64,000 bases of DNA from JAKQHY01 sp034429475 (GCA_034429475.1 DAOUGD010000096.1:1-64000); one strand, 5' to 3'. Positions 33,079 through 41,819 are shown, counted from the stretch's first letter. Numbers and translations are program-made. Notes: generated from the sequence alone by a model not told the origin.

Positions 33079-35058
33079 TCAACCATGGAACGGCAACTGG
33101 AAGTATTCGCCCTGGACTAATGCTTCGTCGGGGATTTCCAGCACTTTGAGCAGGTCGGCGATGAGGGCCGCCTTGCGCTCGGCATCCTGGCGCGACCAGG
33201 TGCGGCTCTTGATTTCCAGGAACGTCCCGCCGTTTTCGGGCAGGATGATGCGATCCAGGTTCAAGGAGAGGTCGGTGTGACCGTAGCGGACGTGGTAGCG
33301 GCGGCGATGTTTGTGGATACGCGCCTCGCGCTGCGGCTGGAAGTATTCGGAGTAGAAGCGCAGGCTGCGCGTGGCCGGCGCGTCGAAGCGCGCGCGCGAC
33401 AGCAGCACCGAACGGTCGTACTCGCGCTCCTTCTCCTGGTTGGTCAGGGTCAAGCGGTAGATCACGTCAATGAAGTTATTCGTGTCCAGCTCGAAGACTT
33501 CATCCTCACGATAGCGGACGCGCGTTTCCCACTGGTCGTTGAACAGGAAATACGTGTCGTACTGATGGCGCAACGAGGTGCGCTGGACGGTCAGGTCGGG
33601 CAACGCGAGCAGGCGCGCTTCCAGGGCGTCCAGATCGGCGCAGCGTACCTTCACCTGGATTTCAAAGGTCTGCGTCTGCGCCACGCCGCCAATCGCCACG
33701 AGTTTGCTGAGCACGCTGGCCTCTCGCTGGATGAGGAAGGTATCCACTTTGCGCGCCAGCGCGTCCGCCTCGGCCTGGAGCGCGGGGACATCTACCGTGA
33801 GCAGGCGGCGGTCGCGCATCAGCCACGCGCCGTTGACCATCACGTTGCGGATGTCTTCCTGGTGGCAGGCGTACACCAGGCGCGAGTAGAGGCTGTCCGG
33901 ATCGCGGCGGAAGTGGGGCTGCACGCGCACGTCGTCCAGCGACACGGTGATGAGGTCGGCGCGCTTGCCGGGTTCGAGGGAGCCGGTGAGGTCGGCGATA
34001 TGCAGCGCGCGCGCGCCCATGATCGTCGCCATCTCAAACACCTGCCGCGCCGGGAGCGCCGTGGGATCCATCGTCGCGGTCTTCGCCAGGAAGCTGGCGA
34101 GCCGCATCTCCTCCAACATATCCAGGTCGTTGTTGCTGGCCGCGCCATCCGTGCCGATGCCCACGTTGAGGCCCTGCGCCAGCATCTTCGCCACGGGCGC
34201 CATCCCGCTGGCGAGCTTCATGTTGCTGCTCGGGTTGTGGGACACGCCGACGTTGTAGTGGTGCAGGATGCGCAGGTCGTTCTCTTCCAGATGCACGCCG
34301 TGGGCGATGGTGGTCTTGGCCTCGAAGACGCCGAGGCGCTCCAGCCAGGGGACGATACCCATGTCGTATTCCTTGTGGTGGGTCTCGACCTCCGAGGCTG
34401 TCTCAGCGACGTGGACGTGCAGCGGCGCGTCATTTTCTAACGCCATCGCCACCGCCGCTTCCAGCAGATCGGGGGTGACGGTGTAGGGCGCGTGCGGCGC
34501 GATCCCCGGTATCACCAAGGGGTGGCCTTTCCAGTGGACGATGTAGTCGTGGGCGCGCGCCAGGCCCTCTTCGTAGCTGGGGGCGTCGGGCGTGGAGAAT
34601 TTGAGGACGCTTTGCAGGCAGACGGCGCGCAGCCCGGCCAGCACGGCGGCGTCGGCCACGGCTTCTTCAAAGTAGTACATGTCCATGAACGTGGTCGTAC
34701 CGGCGCGGATCATCTCGGCGGCGGCCAACTGCGTCCCCAGCCAGCAAAAATTAGGGTTGACGAATTGCGCCTCGACCGGCATCATGTAGCCCATCAGCCA
34801 CACGTCCAGCCGGAGATCGTCGGCCAGGGCGCGCAGCAGCACCATCGGCGCGTGCCCATGCGCGTTGATCAGGCCCGGCGCGACGACGGCGTTCCCGGCG
34901 GCCATCGTCTCTTTGGCCGGGTGCGCCGCCACGATGTCGGCCTGCGGCCCGACGGCGACGATGCGGTCGCCCTGCACGGCCACCGCGCCCGGCGCGTATA
35001 CGTCATAATTGGCGTTCATGGTGATGACGAAGTCGGCAGTGATGATTTTATCCACCAT
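33079..35058 (-). CDS. MTA/SAH deaminase-type amidohydrolase fused to a CYTH domain
   Basis: A 659-residue fusion. Residues 1-440 are an amidohydrolase of the 5-methylthioadenosine/S-adenosylhomocysteine deaminase (TrzN/MtaD) type, with metal ligands H67 and H69 in NAHGH, the HVHVAETASEV histidine and IGTDGAASNN aspartate. After a short helical linker, residues 463-659 form a CYTH domain, the fold of class IV adenylate cyclases and thiamine or polyphosphate triphosphatases: FEIQVKVR (ExExK with Gln for the second Glu), DTYFLF, TRVRYREDE, YRLTL and FLEIKSRTW. ATG 35058 has AGGGGG seven bases upstream; the ATG at 35064 sits directly on that site and is rejected. A deaminase acting on an adenosine compound joined to a triphosphate-binding domain suggests nucleotide or SAM-salvage chemistry; the real coupling is unknown. 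Confidence 0.82.
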   Translation of the reverse strand: MVDKIITADFVITMNANYDVYAPGAVAVQGDRIVAVGPQADIVAAHPAKETMAAGNAVVAPGLINAHGHAPMVLLRALADDLRLDVWLMGYMMPVEAQFVNPNFCWLGTQLAAAEMIRAGTTTFMDMYYFEEAVADAAVLAGLRAVCLQSVLKFSTPDAPSYEEGLARAHDYIVHWKGHPLVIPGIAPHAPYTVTPDLLEAAVAMALENDAPLHVHVAETASEVETHHKEYDMGIVPWLERLGVFEAKTTIAHGVHLEENDLRILHHYNVGVSHNPSSNMKLASGMAPVAKMLAQGLNVGIGTDGAASNNDLDMLEEMRLASFLAKTATMDPTALPARQVFEMATIMGARALHIADLTGSLEPGKRADLITVSLDDVRVQPHFRRDPDSLYSRLVYACHQEDIRNVMVNGAWLMRDRRLLTVDVPALQAEADALARKVDTFLIQREASVLSKLVAIGGVAQTQTFEIQVKVRCADLDALEARLLALPDLTVQRTSLRHQYDTYFLFNDQWETRVRYREDEVFELDTNNFIDVIYRLTLTNQEKEREYDRSVLLSRARFDAPATRSLRFYSEYFQPQREARIHKHRRRYHVRYGHTDLSLNLDRIILPENGGTFLEIKSRTWSRQDAERKAALIADLLKVLEIPDEALVQGEYFQLPFHG

Positions 35059-35078
35059 TGGCATACCCCCTAACTATA

Positions 35079-35135
35079 ACAGGATTTACGGAATGGTAGG
35101 ATTGAAAAATCCGTTCAATCCGTTCAATCCGTTGA
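35079..35135. repeat. Short inverted tandem repeat, AATCCGTTC family
   Basis: ACAGGATTTACGGAATGG faces AATCCGTTC, AATCCGTTC, AATCCGTTG units upstream of the amidohydrolase gene. It parallels the copy at 29827. Confidence 0.75.
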
Positions 35136-35178
35136 CATTGAAGTGAAAGGGTGAGTTATTATTGGGTTGAGTATAAGA

Positions 35179-35210
35179 CTGTAGCGCAAGTTTGGCAACT
35201 TGCGCTACAG
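35179..35210. repeat. Perfect 13-bp hairpin CTGTAGCGCAAGT/ACTTGCGCTACAG
   Basis: The two arms enclose a 6-base loop. It follows the stop codon of the Pro-rich gene on the minus strand. It lacks a T run, so it is more likely an RNA end stabiliser or a small palindromic repeat than a terminator. Confidence 0.8.
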
Positions 35211-35249
35211 CCGATGATAAAAGTGAACTTTATCCGGGGCCGAAGGCCG

Positions 35250-35843
35250 TCAGCTTTTATGGTAGTGCCATTGGCCGTTTTGCCATACAAGCGTCCCCTG
35301 CTTGACGTAAGTTTCGAGCGCGGCGCGCAAGGCGTTGACGCTGCTTTCCACCTTCTGGGAGTCTACAGGGTTCAGACCGAGCAGGTAGCCGCTGCCTTTG
35401 GTGGGCGGGTTAGGGCCGTAAAGGAGGGTGACGTTGCAAAAACCCGGCTGCGGCATGACCATCAGCGCCAGGCCGGGACGATGGGACAGGAACCATTCGA
35501 TCATATCACGGGAGCCGGATTCTTCGTTTTTGGGGGCGATGACGAACATCTTCTCCACTTCGATCTCCGGCTCGTAATCCGCGCCGCACTGGCTCCGGGC
35601 AAAGTTGATGAGGGTCGCCATCACGTCCAGGCCGGTGAGCGAGAAGCCTGAAGACGCGGCGGGTGACGGCGCGGGCGCGGCGCCGGGTGCGGGTTTGGGC
35701 GTCGAAGGCGGCGTCGCCAGTTCGGCGAGAGGGCGAGCGCCTGGCGGCGGCCCAATCTCCGGTTTCGGCTTCGGTTGAGGTTTGCTGAAAAGATTTGAGA
35801 AAGCCTGCTTGAGTTTATCGAAAAAACCTGGTTGATCGGCCAT
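35250..35843 (-). CDS. Hypothetical protein with Pro/Ala-rich linker
   Basis: A 197-residue protein not recognised. A short amphipathic N-terminus (FFDKLKQAFSNLFSK) leads to a Pro/Ala/Lys-rich linker (residues 20-65) and then a folded alpha/beta domain of about 125 residues (ATLINFARSQCGADYEPEIEVEK split from MFVIAPKNE), with a central MIEWFLSHRPGLALMV. The fold could bind a partner; there is no signal peptide. ATG 35843 follows AAAGGAG. It is 35 bases from the 2'-5' RNA ligase-like gene and in the same direction, and may be co-transcribed. Confidence 0.65.
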   Translation of the reverse strand: MADQPGFFDKLKQAFSNLFSKPQPKPKPEIGPPPGARPLAELATPPSTPKPAPGAAPAPSPAASSGFSLTGLDVMATLINFARSQCGADYEPEIEVEKMFVIAPKNEESGSRDMIEWFLSHRPGLALMVMPQPGFCNVTLLYGPNPPTKGSGYLLGLNPVDSQKVESSVNALRAALETYVKQGTLVWQNGQWHYHKS

Positions 35844-35878
35844 GATTACTCCTTTGGGAGGTTGTGGTTTGAGACTCT

Positions 35879-36451
35879 TTATTGACCAAGCGGCAAAATT
35901 TTATAGACCATATAATCGCCATTCAAACTCAAGGGATCATCATACACAAACATTGCCAGTGCGCTCGCTGTGAATTTTAGATTGACCGCCCGCTCGGAGA
36001 TTTCATCGTACAACTTGCGATACACCTCCATCGGCTGCCCGCCCATCATCACAGTCATGTGGAAATGATAGGCCGCGCCGTCGAAGGGCGCTTGCGTATT
36101 CGCGAAACGCTGGGCCAATTCCTGGTTGAGCCGGTCGTGCAACTGACGCAAGCACTCCGTTTCCTGAACGGCCATCCACAGAAGGCCGGTTTCCGCTCCC
36201 TCAAAAATCGTGGATACAAGCTGAAGTTCCGTACATTTTACTTCAAATGGGCGGATCGTCTGGGCAAACTCGTGTATATAGGCTTCGAGCCTGGCTATAT
36301 CCTCAATCTCAAAGGGCTGCTTGAGAGAAACGTGCGGCGGCAGGCGACAGATAGTGGTTCCGGTACGGTATTTCCGATGAATCTCCCATGCCAGTTTTCG
36401 CACAAAGTTGTGGACTTCGGTATCGGTAAGAATTGCAATTGCGGTTTTCAT
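35879..36451 (-). CDS. 2'-5' RNA ligase/cyclic phosphodiesterase family protein
   Basis: A 190-residue two-histidine phosphoesterase (2H superfamily). The two signature motifs are HVS at residues 40-42 in LPPHVSLKQPF and HMT at 131-133 in YHFHMTVMM. The family includes RNA ligases (ThpR), cyclic phosphodiesterases and 2'-5' oligoadenylate phosphodiesterases, so the substrate is open. ATG 36451 is chosen over the upstream frame because the domain begins there. It sits 20 bases downstream of the GH4 gene in the same orientation. Confidence 0.8.
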   Translation of the reverse strand: MKTAIAILTDTEVHNFVRKLAWEIHRKYRTGTTICRLPPHVSLKQPFEIEDIARLEAYIHEFAQTIRPFEVKCTELQLVSTIFEGAETGLLWMAVQETECLRQLHDRLNQELAQRFANTQAPFDGAAYHFHMTVMMGGQPMEVYRKLYDEISERAVNLKFTASALAMFVYDDPLSLNGDYMVYKILPLGQ

Positions 36452-36471
36452 CGCCTGCACTCCGTAATGAC

Positions 36472-37848
36472 CTAACCCAGTTCCCAGTTCTCCGGCCATT
36501 GATAATGATCGTGAATATCCTCCACGAAGGCCATCGGCTCGTTTGGTTCGATGTCGAGCAGGGCTTCCAGCGCTTTCTCGGCCTGCTCGTAACTGCGGGT
36601 CTGGTGGCTTTGGAGGACGCCGAACAGCAGCATAGATTTGTCACCGCTGAGCAGGGCTTCGAGCGTGCGCTCCATCTCCAGCCAGTCGGGGTAGATACAT
36701 TCCAGCATGACTTTGTTGGGCAGCGGTTCGACGCGGATCGGCTGAATGCCCATCTGGTTGACAATGGCCGGGACTTCCACGGCCACGTCGTCGGGCAGAC
36801 CGGGGAGCGCGCCGTTGTTCAGCACGTTGACCTGGGCGCGGTACTCGTGGTCGTTCACCAGCGCGTCTATGATGGGGATGTGCTGCTCGGTCGTCTTTTT
36901 GTCGCCGAAGAGGGTGATGGGGCGCACCTGCGGGTCGTAGGCGGCGGCCTTCATCTGCGCGTACTTCTCCTCTTTCTCGCGGAGGATGCGGTCGCGGCCT
37001 TCGGGCGTGTCGCCGCCGCCGCCCGCGCCATACCAGCGCGCGCGCGTTTCCAGGTCGGTGTGATACCACCAGCCGCCGGTGCGGGGTGTATCGCCGATGG
37101 GGAACAGGCCGTACAGCTTGTACTGGTGAATCGCCGCCGGGGACCACTGCGCCGAAACGCCCGTGTCCTTGTGGTCGGCCCAGTATTGCTCGATGTTTTC
37201 CTCAATCCACTTATCCAGGATGGGGTAGGCGTCCTGGCCTTCATAATAGAAGTGCGTCAGCCAGATGTTGTGATTGAGGCCGGGCGCTTGCCACGTTACC
37301 TTGTTGGGATCAAGGCCGATGCGGCGCGCAACCTCGCGATAGCCGTAGTGACCGTGACACAGACCGCACACCTTGACCGACGTTTCGCGTCCCATCAACG
37401 TTGTGCCGTCGAAGACGGGGTTGCCCGCCTGCAAAATCCACGCCTCCGGCGCGATCCGCTCCACGTCCTTTGCCACGTCGAGCATCAACTGCAAGTTGTG
37501 GTACTCCGGCATCCCGGTGTGGCCGTAGAAGTAGCCGTGCTCCGTCGCCAGCGCGCGGCGGCGTTTCGCAAAGTATTCGTTGTGCGTCACCGTCGCCGTG
37601 TTGATGACGAAGTCGGCGTCTTGCAGAGACTCGGTGCGATCCAGGGTGCGCGCGAATTTGAGGTCAGACCCCAAATCCTCGGCGTAGCGCCGCGCCAACT
37701 GGTACACCACGTCCAGCCGCTCCTCGTTGATGTCCATAAAATGCACCATACTGCCTTTCAATCCCTCGGTCAGACAAATATCCTTGACCAATCCGAGGGA
37801 GAAGACCACGCTGCCCGCGCCAATAATCGTGACTTTGATGGATGACAT
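36472..37848 (-). CDS. Family 4 glycoside hydrolase (NAD- and metal-dependent)
   Basis: A 458-residue GH4 enzyme. It has an N-terminal NAD-binding Rossmann motif IIGAGSVVFS, the metal-binding cysteine and histidine in CGLCHGHYG and GLNHNIWLTHF, and QAGNPVFDG. GH4 members cleave alpha-galactosides, alpha-glucosides, glucuronides or their 6-phosphates by a redox elimination route; this sequence looks closest to the alpha-galactosidase/alpha-glucuronidase branch, but specificity is not certain. ATG 37848 follows GGAGGTTAATGC. It is the first gene of a short operon with the 2H phosphoesterase. Confidence 0.85.
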   Translation of the reverse strand: MSSIKVTIIGAGSVVFSLGLVKDICLTEGLKGSMVHFMDINEERLDVVYQLARRYAEDLGSDLKFARTLDRTESLQDADFVINTATVTHNEYFAKRRRALATEHGYFYGHTGMPEYHNLQLMLDVAKDVERIAPEAWILQAGNPVFDGTTLMGRETSVKVCGLCHGHYGYREVARRIGLDPNKVTWQAPGLNHNIWLTHFYYEGQDAYPILDKWIEENIEQYWADHKDTGVSAQWSPAAIHQYKLYGLFPIGDTPRTGGWWYHTDLETRARWYGAGGGGDTPEGRDRILREKEEKYAQMKAAAYDPQVRPITLFGDKKTTEQHIPIIDALVNDHEYRAQVNVLNNGALPGLPDDVAVEVPAIVNQMGIQPIRVEPLPNKVMLECIYPDWLEMERTLEALLSGDKSMLLFGVLQSHQTRSYEQAEKALEALLDIEPNEPMAFVEDIHDHYQWPENWELG

Positions 37849-37890
37849 GCATTAACCTCCGTTGAGAGTAGCCGCTAAAGCGGCAGATTA

Positions 37891-37939
37891 AAAGGCGATG
37901 TTTGCGCGGGCGGTCCATCGCCCGCGCAAACACGCCTTT
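37891..37939 (-). terminator. Long hairpin terminator after the small unknown gene
   Basis: AAAGGCG and TGTTTGCGCGGGCG (with one bulged A) pair with CGCCCGCGCAAACA and CGCCTTT around a 6-base loop. On the minus strand it is followed by TTTTAATCT, which fits factor-independent termination just past the stop at 37943. Confidence 0.75.
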
Positions 37940-37942
37940 AAA

Positions 37943-38308
37943 CTAAAGTGAGTCCATGTCGCTTTCAAACTGGTAGTCGTAAGACAGCTTGTACACGTCG
38001 GTGAAAAGCTCATCCAGAATATCGGCCATCTGGATGACCGAAGGACGCTCGATTTCAAAGGTGACAAAAACGCCGGCATCCAGGCTGATCATCTGGCAAT
38101 GGGAGAGACGCGCCGCCAGTTTCTTCTCCAATTGCTCGGCGGCGGCCTGATCGAAAGGCCAGGCCATGTTCAGCGCGTCGCGGACGACTTGAATCCAGAC
38201 GTCCCCCGGTGGAATCCCGAAGGTGACGCACAGATCGGGGTTGTCCGCCAAACCGGCGTAAAACTCTTCCAAAATTTCACGAATCTTCGTTCCTTGTAGA
38301 ATACCCAT
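37943..38308 (-). CDS. Small unknown protein, possible chaperone-like fold
   Basis: A 121-residue soluble protein that I do not recognise. It alternates helices and strands (ILEEFYAGL, VFVTFEIERPSVIQMADILDELFT) in a way that recalls YbjN or type III chaperone-like folds, but no motif supports that. ATG 38308 follows AGGAG; that ribosome binding site is the edge of a duplicated 126-bp element (see 38316). It ends with a strong hairpin. Confidence 0.65.
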   Translation of the reverse strand: MGILQGTKIREILEEFYAGLADNPDLCVTFGIPPGDVWIQVVRDALNMAWPFDQAAAEQLEKKLAARLSHCQMISLDAGVFVTFEIERPSVIQMADILDELFTDVYKLSYDYQFESDMDSL

Positions 38309-38315
38309 TAAGCAG

Positions 38316-38441
38316 CTCCTCTGAAAATACAAGACTGTTTCATGCAAAGGCGCAGAGACGCAAAGTAAAAAACAGAAACTTGGCGAGCTTGGCGCCTTTG
38401 CGTGAAATTTTCATCCAACCGCTGGTGAACCCCGGTTAATG
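38316..38441. repeat. 126-bp duplicated element, copy A
   Basis: From CTCCTCTGAAAATACAAG to CCGGTTAATG it matches 42728-42855 with only a few differences. It holds an inverted ACGCAAAG-family repeat in the middle and, at one end, an AGGAG ribosome binding site on the minus strand. Its far end encodes SPAVG before a stop, matching the C-terminus of the MFS gene at 42824 and showing that the element was copied with a piece of that gene. Confidence 0.88.
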
Positions 38442-38503
38442 AGGAATTTCTGTGAAAATAATCCTGAGTGTTGAGTGCTGAGTCCTGAAAGCCTGGCGCT
38501 CTT

Positions 38504-38950
38504 TCAGATCGGTTTTGTCGCAAAATAACCTTTGACTTCCTGTCCTCTGGGAGCCACCGTGGCCGGACACAGACCAAAGCCCAATGCTTTCCACATTTGA
38601 ATGGCTTCCATCTTATCCTCCGAACTCCAGCCGCGCAACTGGTAAGCGTCATGTGCTTTTGCGCGTTCTATCGCTATTTCCACCAGACGGCGGGCGATGC
38701 CGCGTCTTCTGAAGCCCGGCCGCACTTCGATGATGTCAATGTATCCCTCGCAGGTTTCTGGCAGGGGCGGCGGCAATGACCGCCAATAGACGGAAATCAG
38801 GCCGACGGGGTCGCCGTCAGCCAGCGCCACCACGGAGAAGCCATCCGTAAAGTGCATGTGGCGTGCGGCGACTTCGCCCCATTCCGCGGCAATGCGCTGC
38901 TGCAAGGCGGGGTCGGCGTCGGTGTAGCGGATAGGGATTTCGTCGTTCAT
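38504..38950 (-). CDS. GNAT-family N-acetyltransferase
   Basis: A 148-residue acetyltransferase with the acetyl-CoA binding loop VRPGFRRRGIARRLVE and the preceding strand YIDIIEVR. ATG 38950 overlaps the stop of the 625-residue gene upstream as ATGA, so the two are translationally coupled and presumably act together. The acceptor is unknown; a sugar amine or a protein is possible. Confidence 0.82.
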   Translation of the reverse strand: MNDEIPIRYTDADPALQQRIAAEWGEVAARHMHFTDGFSVVALADGDPVGLISVYWRSLPPPLPETCEGYIDIIEVRPGFRRRGIARRLVEIAIERAKAHDAYQLRGWSSEDKMEAIQMWKALGFGLCPATVAPRGQEVKGYFATKPI

Positions 38951-40824
38951 TTTGCGGGTTCAATCGCAGGACGAAAATCCAGCGTCAGGCCCTCATCCCC
39001 ACGTCGAAGGCGAATTTGCGGAGCGGTGAACTCGCAATGACAGTAGGGATTGTCGAAGCGCGGATAGGCGTGCAGCGGGATTTCTTCCCCGGCGACGCGC
39101 AGCGGGCCGGTCCAGCCGAAATCAATCCACCCCTGGGAGGGCGAGCGGTAGGTGAGGTGCAGTCCCTCACATTTGACGGCGCTGGCGGCGATGGCATCCA
39201 CGAAAGCTGCAAAACTGCCCCAGTCGGCGCGGCGGCCCAACTCGCATAGCCAGATATTGTCCGGCGCGGCAGCCCGCACTTCGACGATGGCCTGGTCGCC
39301 GCCCACGATCCAGCGCACGGGATGCTGGCTGTACAGCGCGAGGTAGCCGTCACCTTTGCGCGCGAAAACCCAATGGTCACGCTCCACGACTTCATTGAAG
39401 GCGGCACGCGGGAAGTAAGCGTGCGAGAAGGGGAAGGCGTCGTCCGGCGGCGCGTGATAGATGCAGACGAGCACGTTCCGGTGCTGCGCCGCGCGCGGCA
39501 TCACGCCGTTGCCCGCCCAGAAGTTGGGCCGCGAAGTCTCGTCCGCCGCGCCGGGGTGGTTGGTGAACACCATCGCGTCTATACCAAGCGTGGCTTGCCA
39601 GGTGTGCTGCTGGTAGCCGGGCTTGCCGGGGCGATAGTCCTGCGCGCAACTGAGCATGTAGTCCGGCGTGCGGTAGGTTTGGATGTGAACCTCGGTCATT
39701 GCGTGGCAGTCAATCACGGGATCTACCACGCCACATTCGGCTTTCTGCCATTCCAACAACCTGTCATAACGCTTCTGATAATCCTCGTAGAGCATAATCT
39801 GGCGTTCTTTGCGCGTCCGTTGCGCCAGATCGTAGATGCTGGGGTGGATGTAGTCCTGGATGCTCCAGTAGAGATGTCCGTCCTCCATATCATCGTAGGA
39901 GAGGCCGTATTTGGGCGCATCGGCGATGTCAAGGCTGTGCCGTTCCTGGAACAACAACGGCTCGTCCAAATCCCCCGCAATCGCCGCAATAAGCGGCGGA
40001 CAGCGATACGTGCTGGTCGCCAGGCATACTGTGCCGAGGGTGTGTGGGTTGTTGAACAATCCCATGCCGAACATCAACTTGGCGGTGTTCGTCGCGTCCT
40101 CGTTTCGCGCGCCCTTGATGAGACGTGGATATGTCCGCCCGTGCGTGCAGCCGAGGATGCCGCGATAGCTGTGCAGCGCCATCTCGAAAAGAATCACGTC
40201 AATGCACAGCCCGGCCTGGCGGCGGATTTCGGCGTCCTGCGCGAAGTCGTAGAGGTTGACCAGGGCCAGCAAATCCTCCTCGAAATAGCAGTTGGAGAGC
40301 CACTCGCTGAAGCCGAAGCGCGCGCGAAAATCAAACCAGCGTGTGATGAAGTGCTGCGCGTGGGCCATGTGATAGCGCCCATCCTGGCGGCTGTTCTCAA
40401 ACACGCGATCGGGGAAGCGCTGCCCGGCCAACAGTTCGTCGCTGTGGAAGATGATCTGGTGGTTCTCCGTGTGATAGCAGCGATGATTGTCGCCTTGCGG
40501 CTCGTCCCACCAGTATTTGAAGCGCAGCAGACACGCTTCGATGTCGGCAATCAACGCCGGGGAAATGTGCGGGCTATGGTCGTAGCGGTACAGGATGCGC
40601 AGCAGGCCGCCCACCGCAAAGTCGCAGCAGTCCTGGCGGGAGTCCACAAAGGTGATGGCCTCGCGGATGGGTATTTCGTCCACGTCCCGCCCCATTTCCA
40701 GCCGCGCGATCTGGCTGAAGAAGCCGACCCGTCCGCTAGGGGATTGGGCGGCGCAGAATTCGAGGTAGCGCTCGCGGCGTTGGGGATAGGATTCTTGAGG
40801 TTCGGGCCAGTAAGTGTCTTGCAT
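38947..40824 (-). CDS. Large uncharacterised protein of a glycan-utilisation locus
   Basis: A 625-residue protein without signal peptide that I cannot assign to a family. The first 380 residues look like helical repeats (EACLLRFKYWWDEPQ, ARFGFSEWLSNCYFEEDLLALVNLY), with HTENHQIIF and HMAHAQHF histidine-rich motifs, a pattern seen in alpha/alpha-toroid polysaccharide lyases and hydrolases. The C-terminal 240 residues are beta-rich (VRWIVGGDQAIVEVRAA). Together these recall heparinase II/III-like lyase layout, an inference only. ATG 40824 follows GGAGGATAAC. Its neighbours, a kinase-like gene, a propeller glycosidase and MFS, all point to sugar metabolism. Confidence 0.7.
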   Translation of the reverse strand: MQDTYWPEPQESYPQRRERYLEFCAAQSPSGRVGFFSQIARLEMGRDVDEIPIREAITFVDSRQDCCDFAVGGLLRILYRYDHSPHISPALIADIEACLLRFKYWWDEPQGDNHRCYHTENHQIIFHSDELLAGQRFPDRVFENSRQDGRYHMAHAQHFITRWFDFRARFGFSEWLSNCYFEEDLLALVNLYDFAQDAEIRRQAGLCIDVILFEMALHSYRGILGCTHGRTYPRLIKGARNEDATNTAKLMFGMGLFNNPHTLGTVCLATSTYRCPPLIAAIAGDLDEPLLFQERHSLDIADAPKYGLSYDDMEDGHLYWSIQDYIHPSIYDLAQRTRKERQIMLYEDYQKRYDRLLEWQKAECGVVDPVIDCHAMTEVHIQTYRTPDYMLSCAQDYRPGKPGYQQHTWQATLGIDAMVFTNHPGAADETSRPNFWAGNGVMPRAAQHRNVLVCIYHAPPDDAFPFSHAYFPRAAFNEVVERDHWVFARKGDGYLALYSQHPVRWIVGGDQAIVEVRAAAPDNIWLCELGRRADWGSFAAFVDAIAASAVKCEGLHLTYRSPSQGWIDFGWTGPLRVAGEEIPLHAYPRFDNPYCHCEFTAPQIRLRRGDEGLTLDFRPAIEPAK

Positions 40825-40836
40825 TGTTATCCTCCA

Positions 40837-41811
40837 TCAGATTGCAGTATAGACCTTATCGGCGCGGCTGAGATAATGCTCGTATTTAGCGCGGATGTCA
40901 GCCTCCCATCCTGCCGGCCAGTTCGCCAGGCGTTGGTCCAGGCCGCGGGGAATTTCGTAGAGATACCGCGCCAGCCGCGCCAACCACCAAACCAGGAGGA
41001 TGCGATAGTAGGTGTGGACACGCAAGGCGAAAGTCGCACCCTTGACGAAATCGCAGTAGGTGGCAATGCTCCACTCCCAACGCGACTCGGGCACGCCGAG
41101 ATAGGCGGCATGGGCAAACAAATCGGCCAGATCAAAAGCCGGATCGCCCCATCCGCTATATTCCCAATCCACCGAAGCCCAACCACTGGGGCGGCGGATG
41201 AAGTTCAGGATGTTGGGGTCTGTGCGACAAAGGGCGGTAGGGGCGGCGGAGAAATCTGGAAATGAAGTTGCCTCCATTCTGGCGACGAAATCTGGCAGAG
41301 TTTTGGGCTGTATCTCGCCAGGAATGTGCGCGCACTGGTCGTGGATCAATTGCTTGCATGCTTCTGCCGTGCGTGGGCTGAGCACGGCATCCGTTAAGGG
41401 ATGCTGTACTTTGTCCGGTGTGAGTGTGTGAATCGTTGCCAGGTGTTGGAGCAGTGCATACCATTCGTTATCGGTGGCAGGGGGTGTGCCGCTCACGTCG
41501 CCCACCAACCAGGTTTGCACGATGACGGGCTGCGGGTAGCGCGTGCGTTCCAGCAGGAGAGGCTGCGGCGCGATGCGCAGCCCCGCCTGCCATAGCGCCA
41601 GCAGCGCGCCGTACTCGCGCCCGGCCCGGTCGCGCCCGTCGCGCTGGCTGAACTTAACGACGATGTCGGCCTCCGAGTCTGTGACGCGATAGAGTCGGTT
41701 ATTGCGCCCGCCCGTGATAAGCGCGATGTGCCCATTCTGCCAGTCGTGTTCGGCTTCGGGCGCGGCTTGCGCCAGATAGTCCAAGAGAGAATACAATTCC
41801 AAGTCTGTCAT
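40837..41811 (-). CDS. APH/choline kinase-family phosphotransferase
   Basis: A 324-residue small-molecule kinase of the aminoglycoside phosphotransferase fold. The catalytic loop is CRTDPNILNF, in which the usual HGD is changed to RTD but the aspartate and asparagine are kept, and the metal-binding DFD-like motif is VDWEYSGWGDPAFDLA. This family includes N-acetylhexosamine 1-kinase, choline kinase and methylthioribose kinase. In a sugar operon a sugar kinase is the most likely role; this is inference. Its start follows the propeller glycosidase stop by 8 bases, so they form one transcription unit. Confidence 0.8.
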   Translation of the reverse strand: MTDLELYSLLDYLAQAAPEAEHDWQNGHIALITGGRNNRLYRVTDSEADIVVKFSQRDGRDRAGREYGALLALWQAGLRIAPQPLLLERTRYPQPVIVQTWLVGDVSGTPPATDNEWYALLQHLATIHTLTPDKVQHPLTDAVLSPRTAEACKQLIHDQCAHIPGEIQPKTLPDFVARMEATSFPDFSAAPTALCRTDPNILNFIRRPSGWASVDWEYSGWGDPAFDLADLFAHAAYLGVPESRWEWSIATYCDFVKGATFALRVHTYYRILLVWWLARLARYLYEIPRGLDQRLANWPAGWEADIRAKYEHYLSRADKVYTAI

Positions 41812-41819
41812 AGCCGGCT

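Noticed and set aside
39322..41265. 647-residue plus-strand open frame
   Set aside because: It is a shadow of the GC-rich minus-strand genes, composed of Arg/Ala/Val-rich sequence without motifs.
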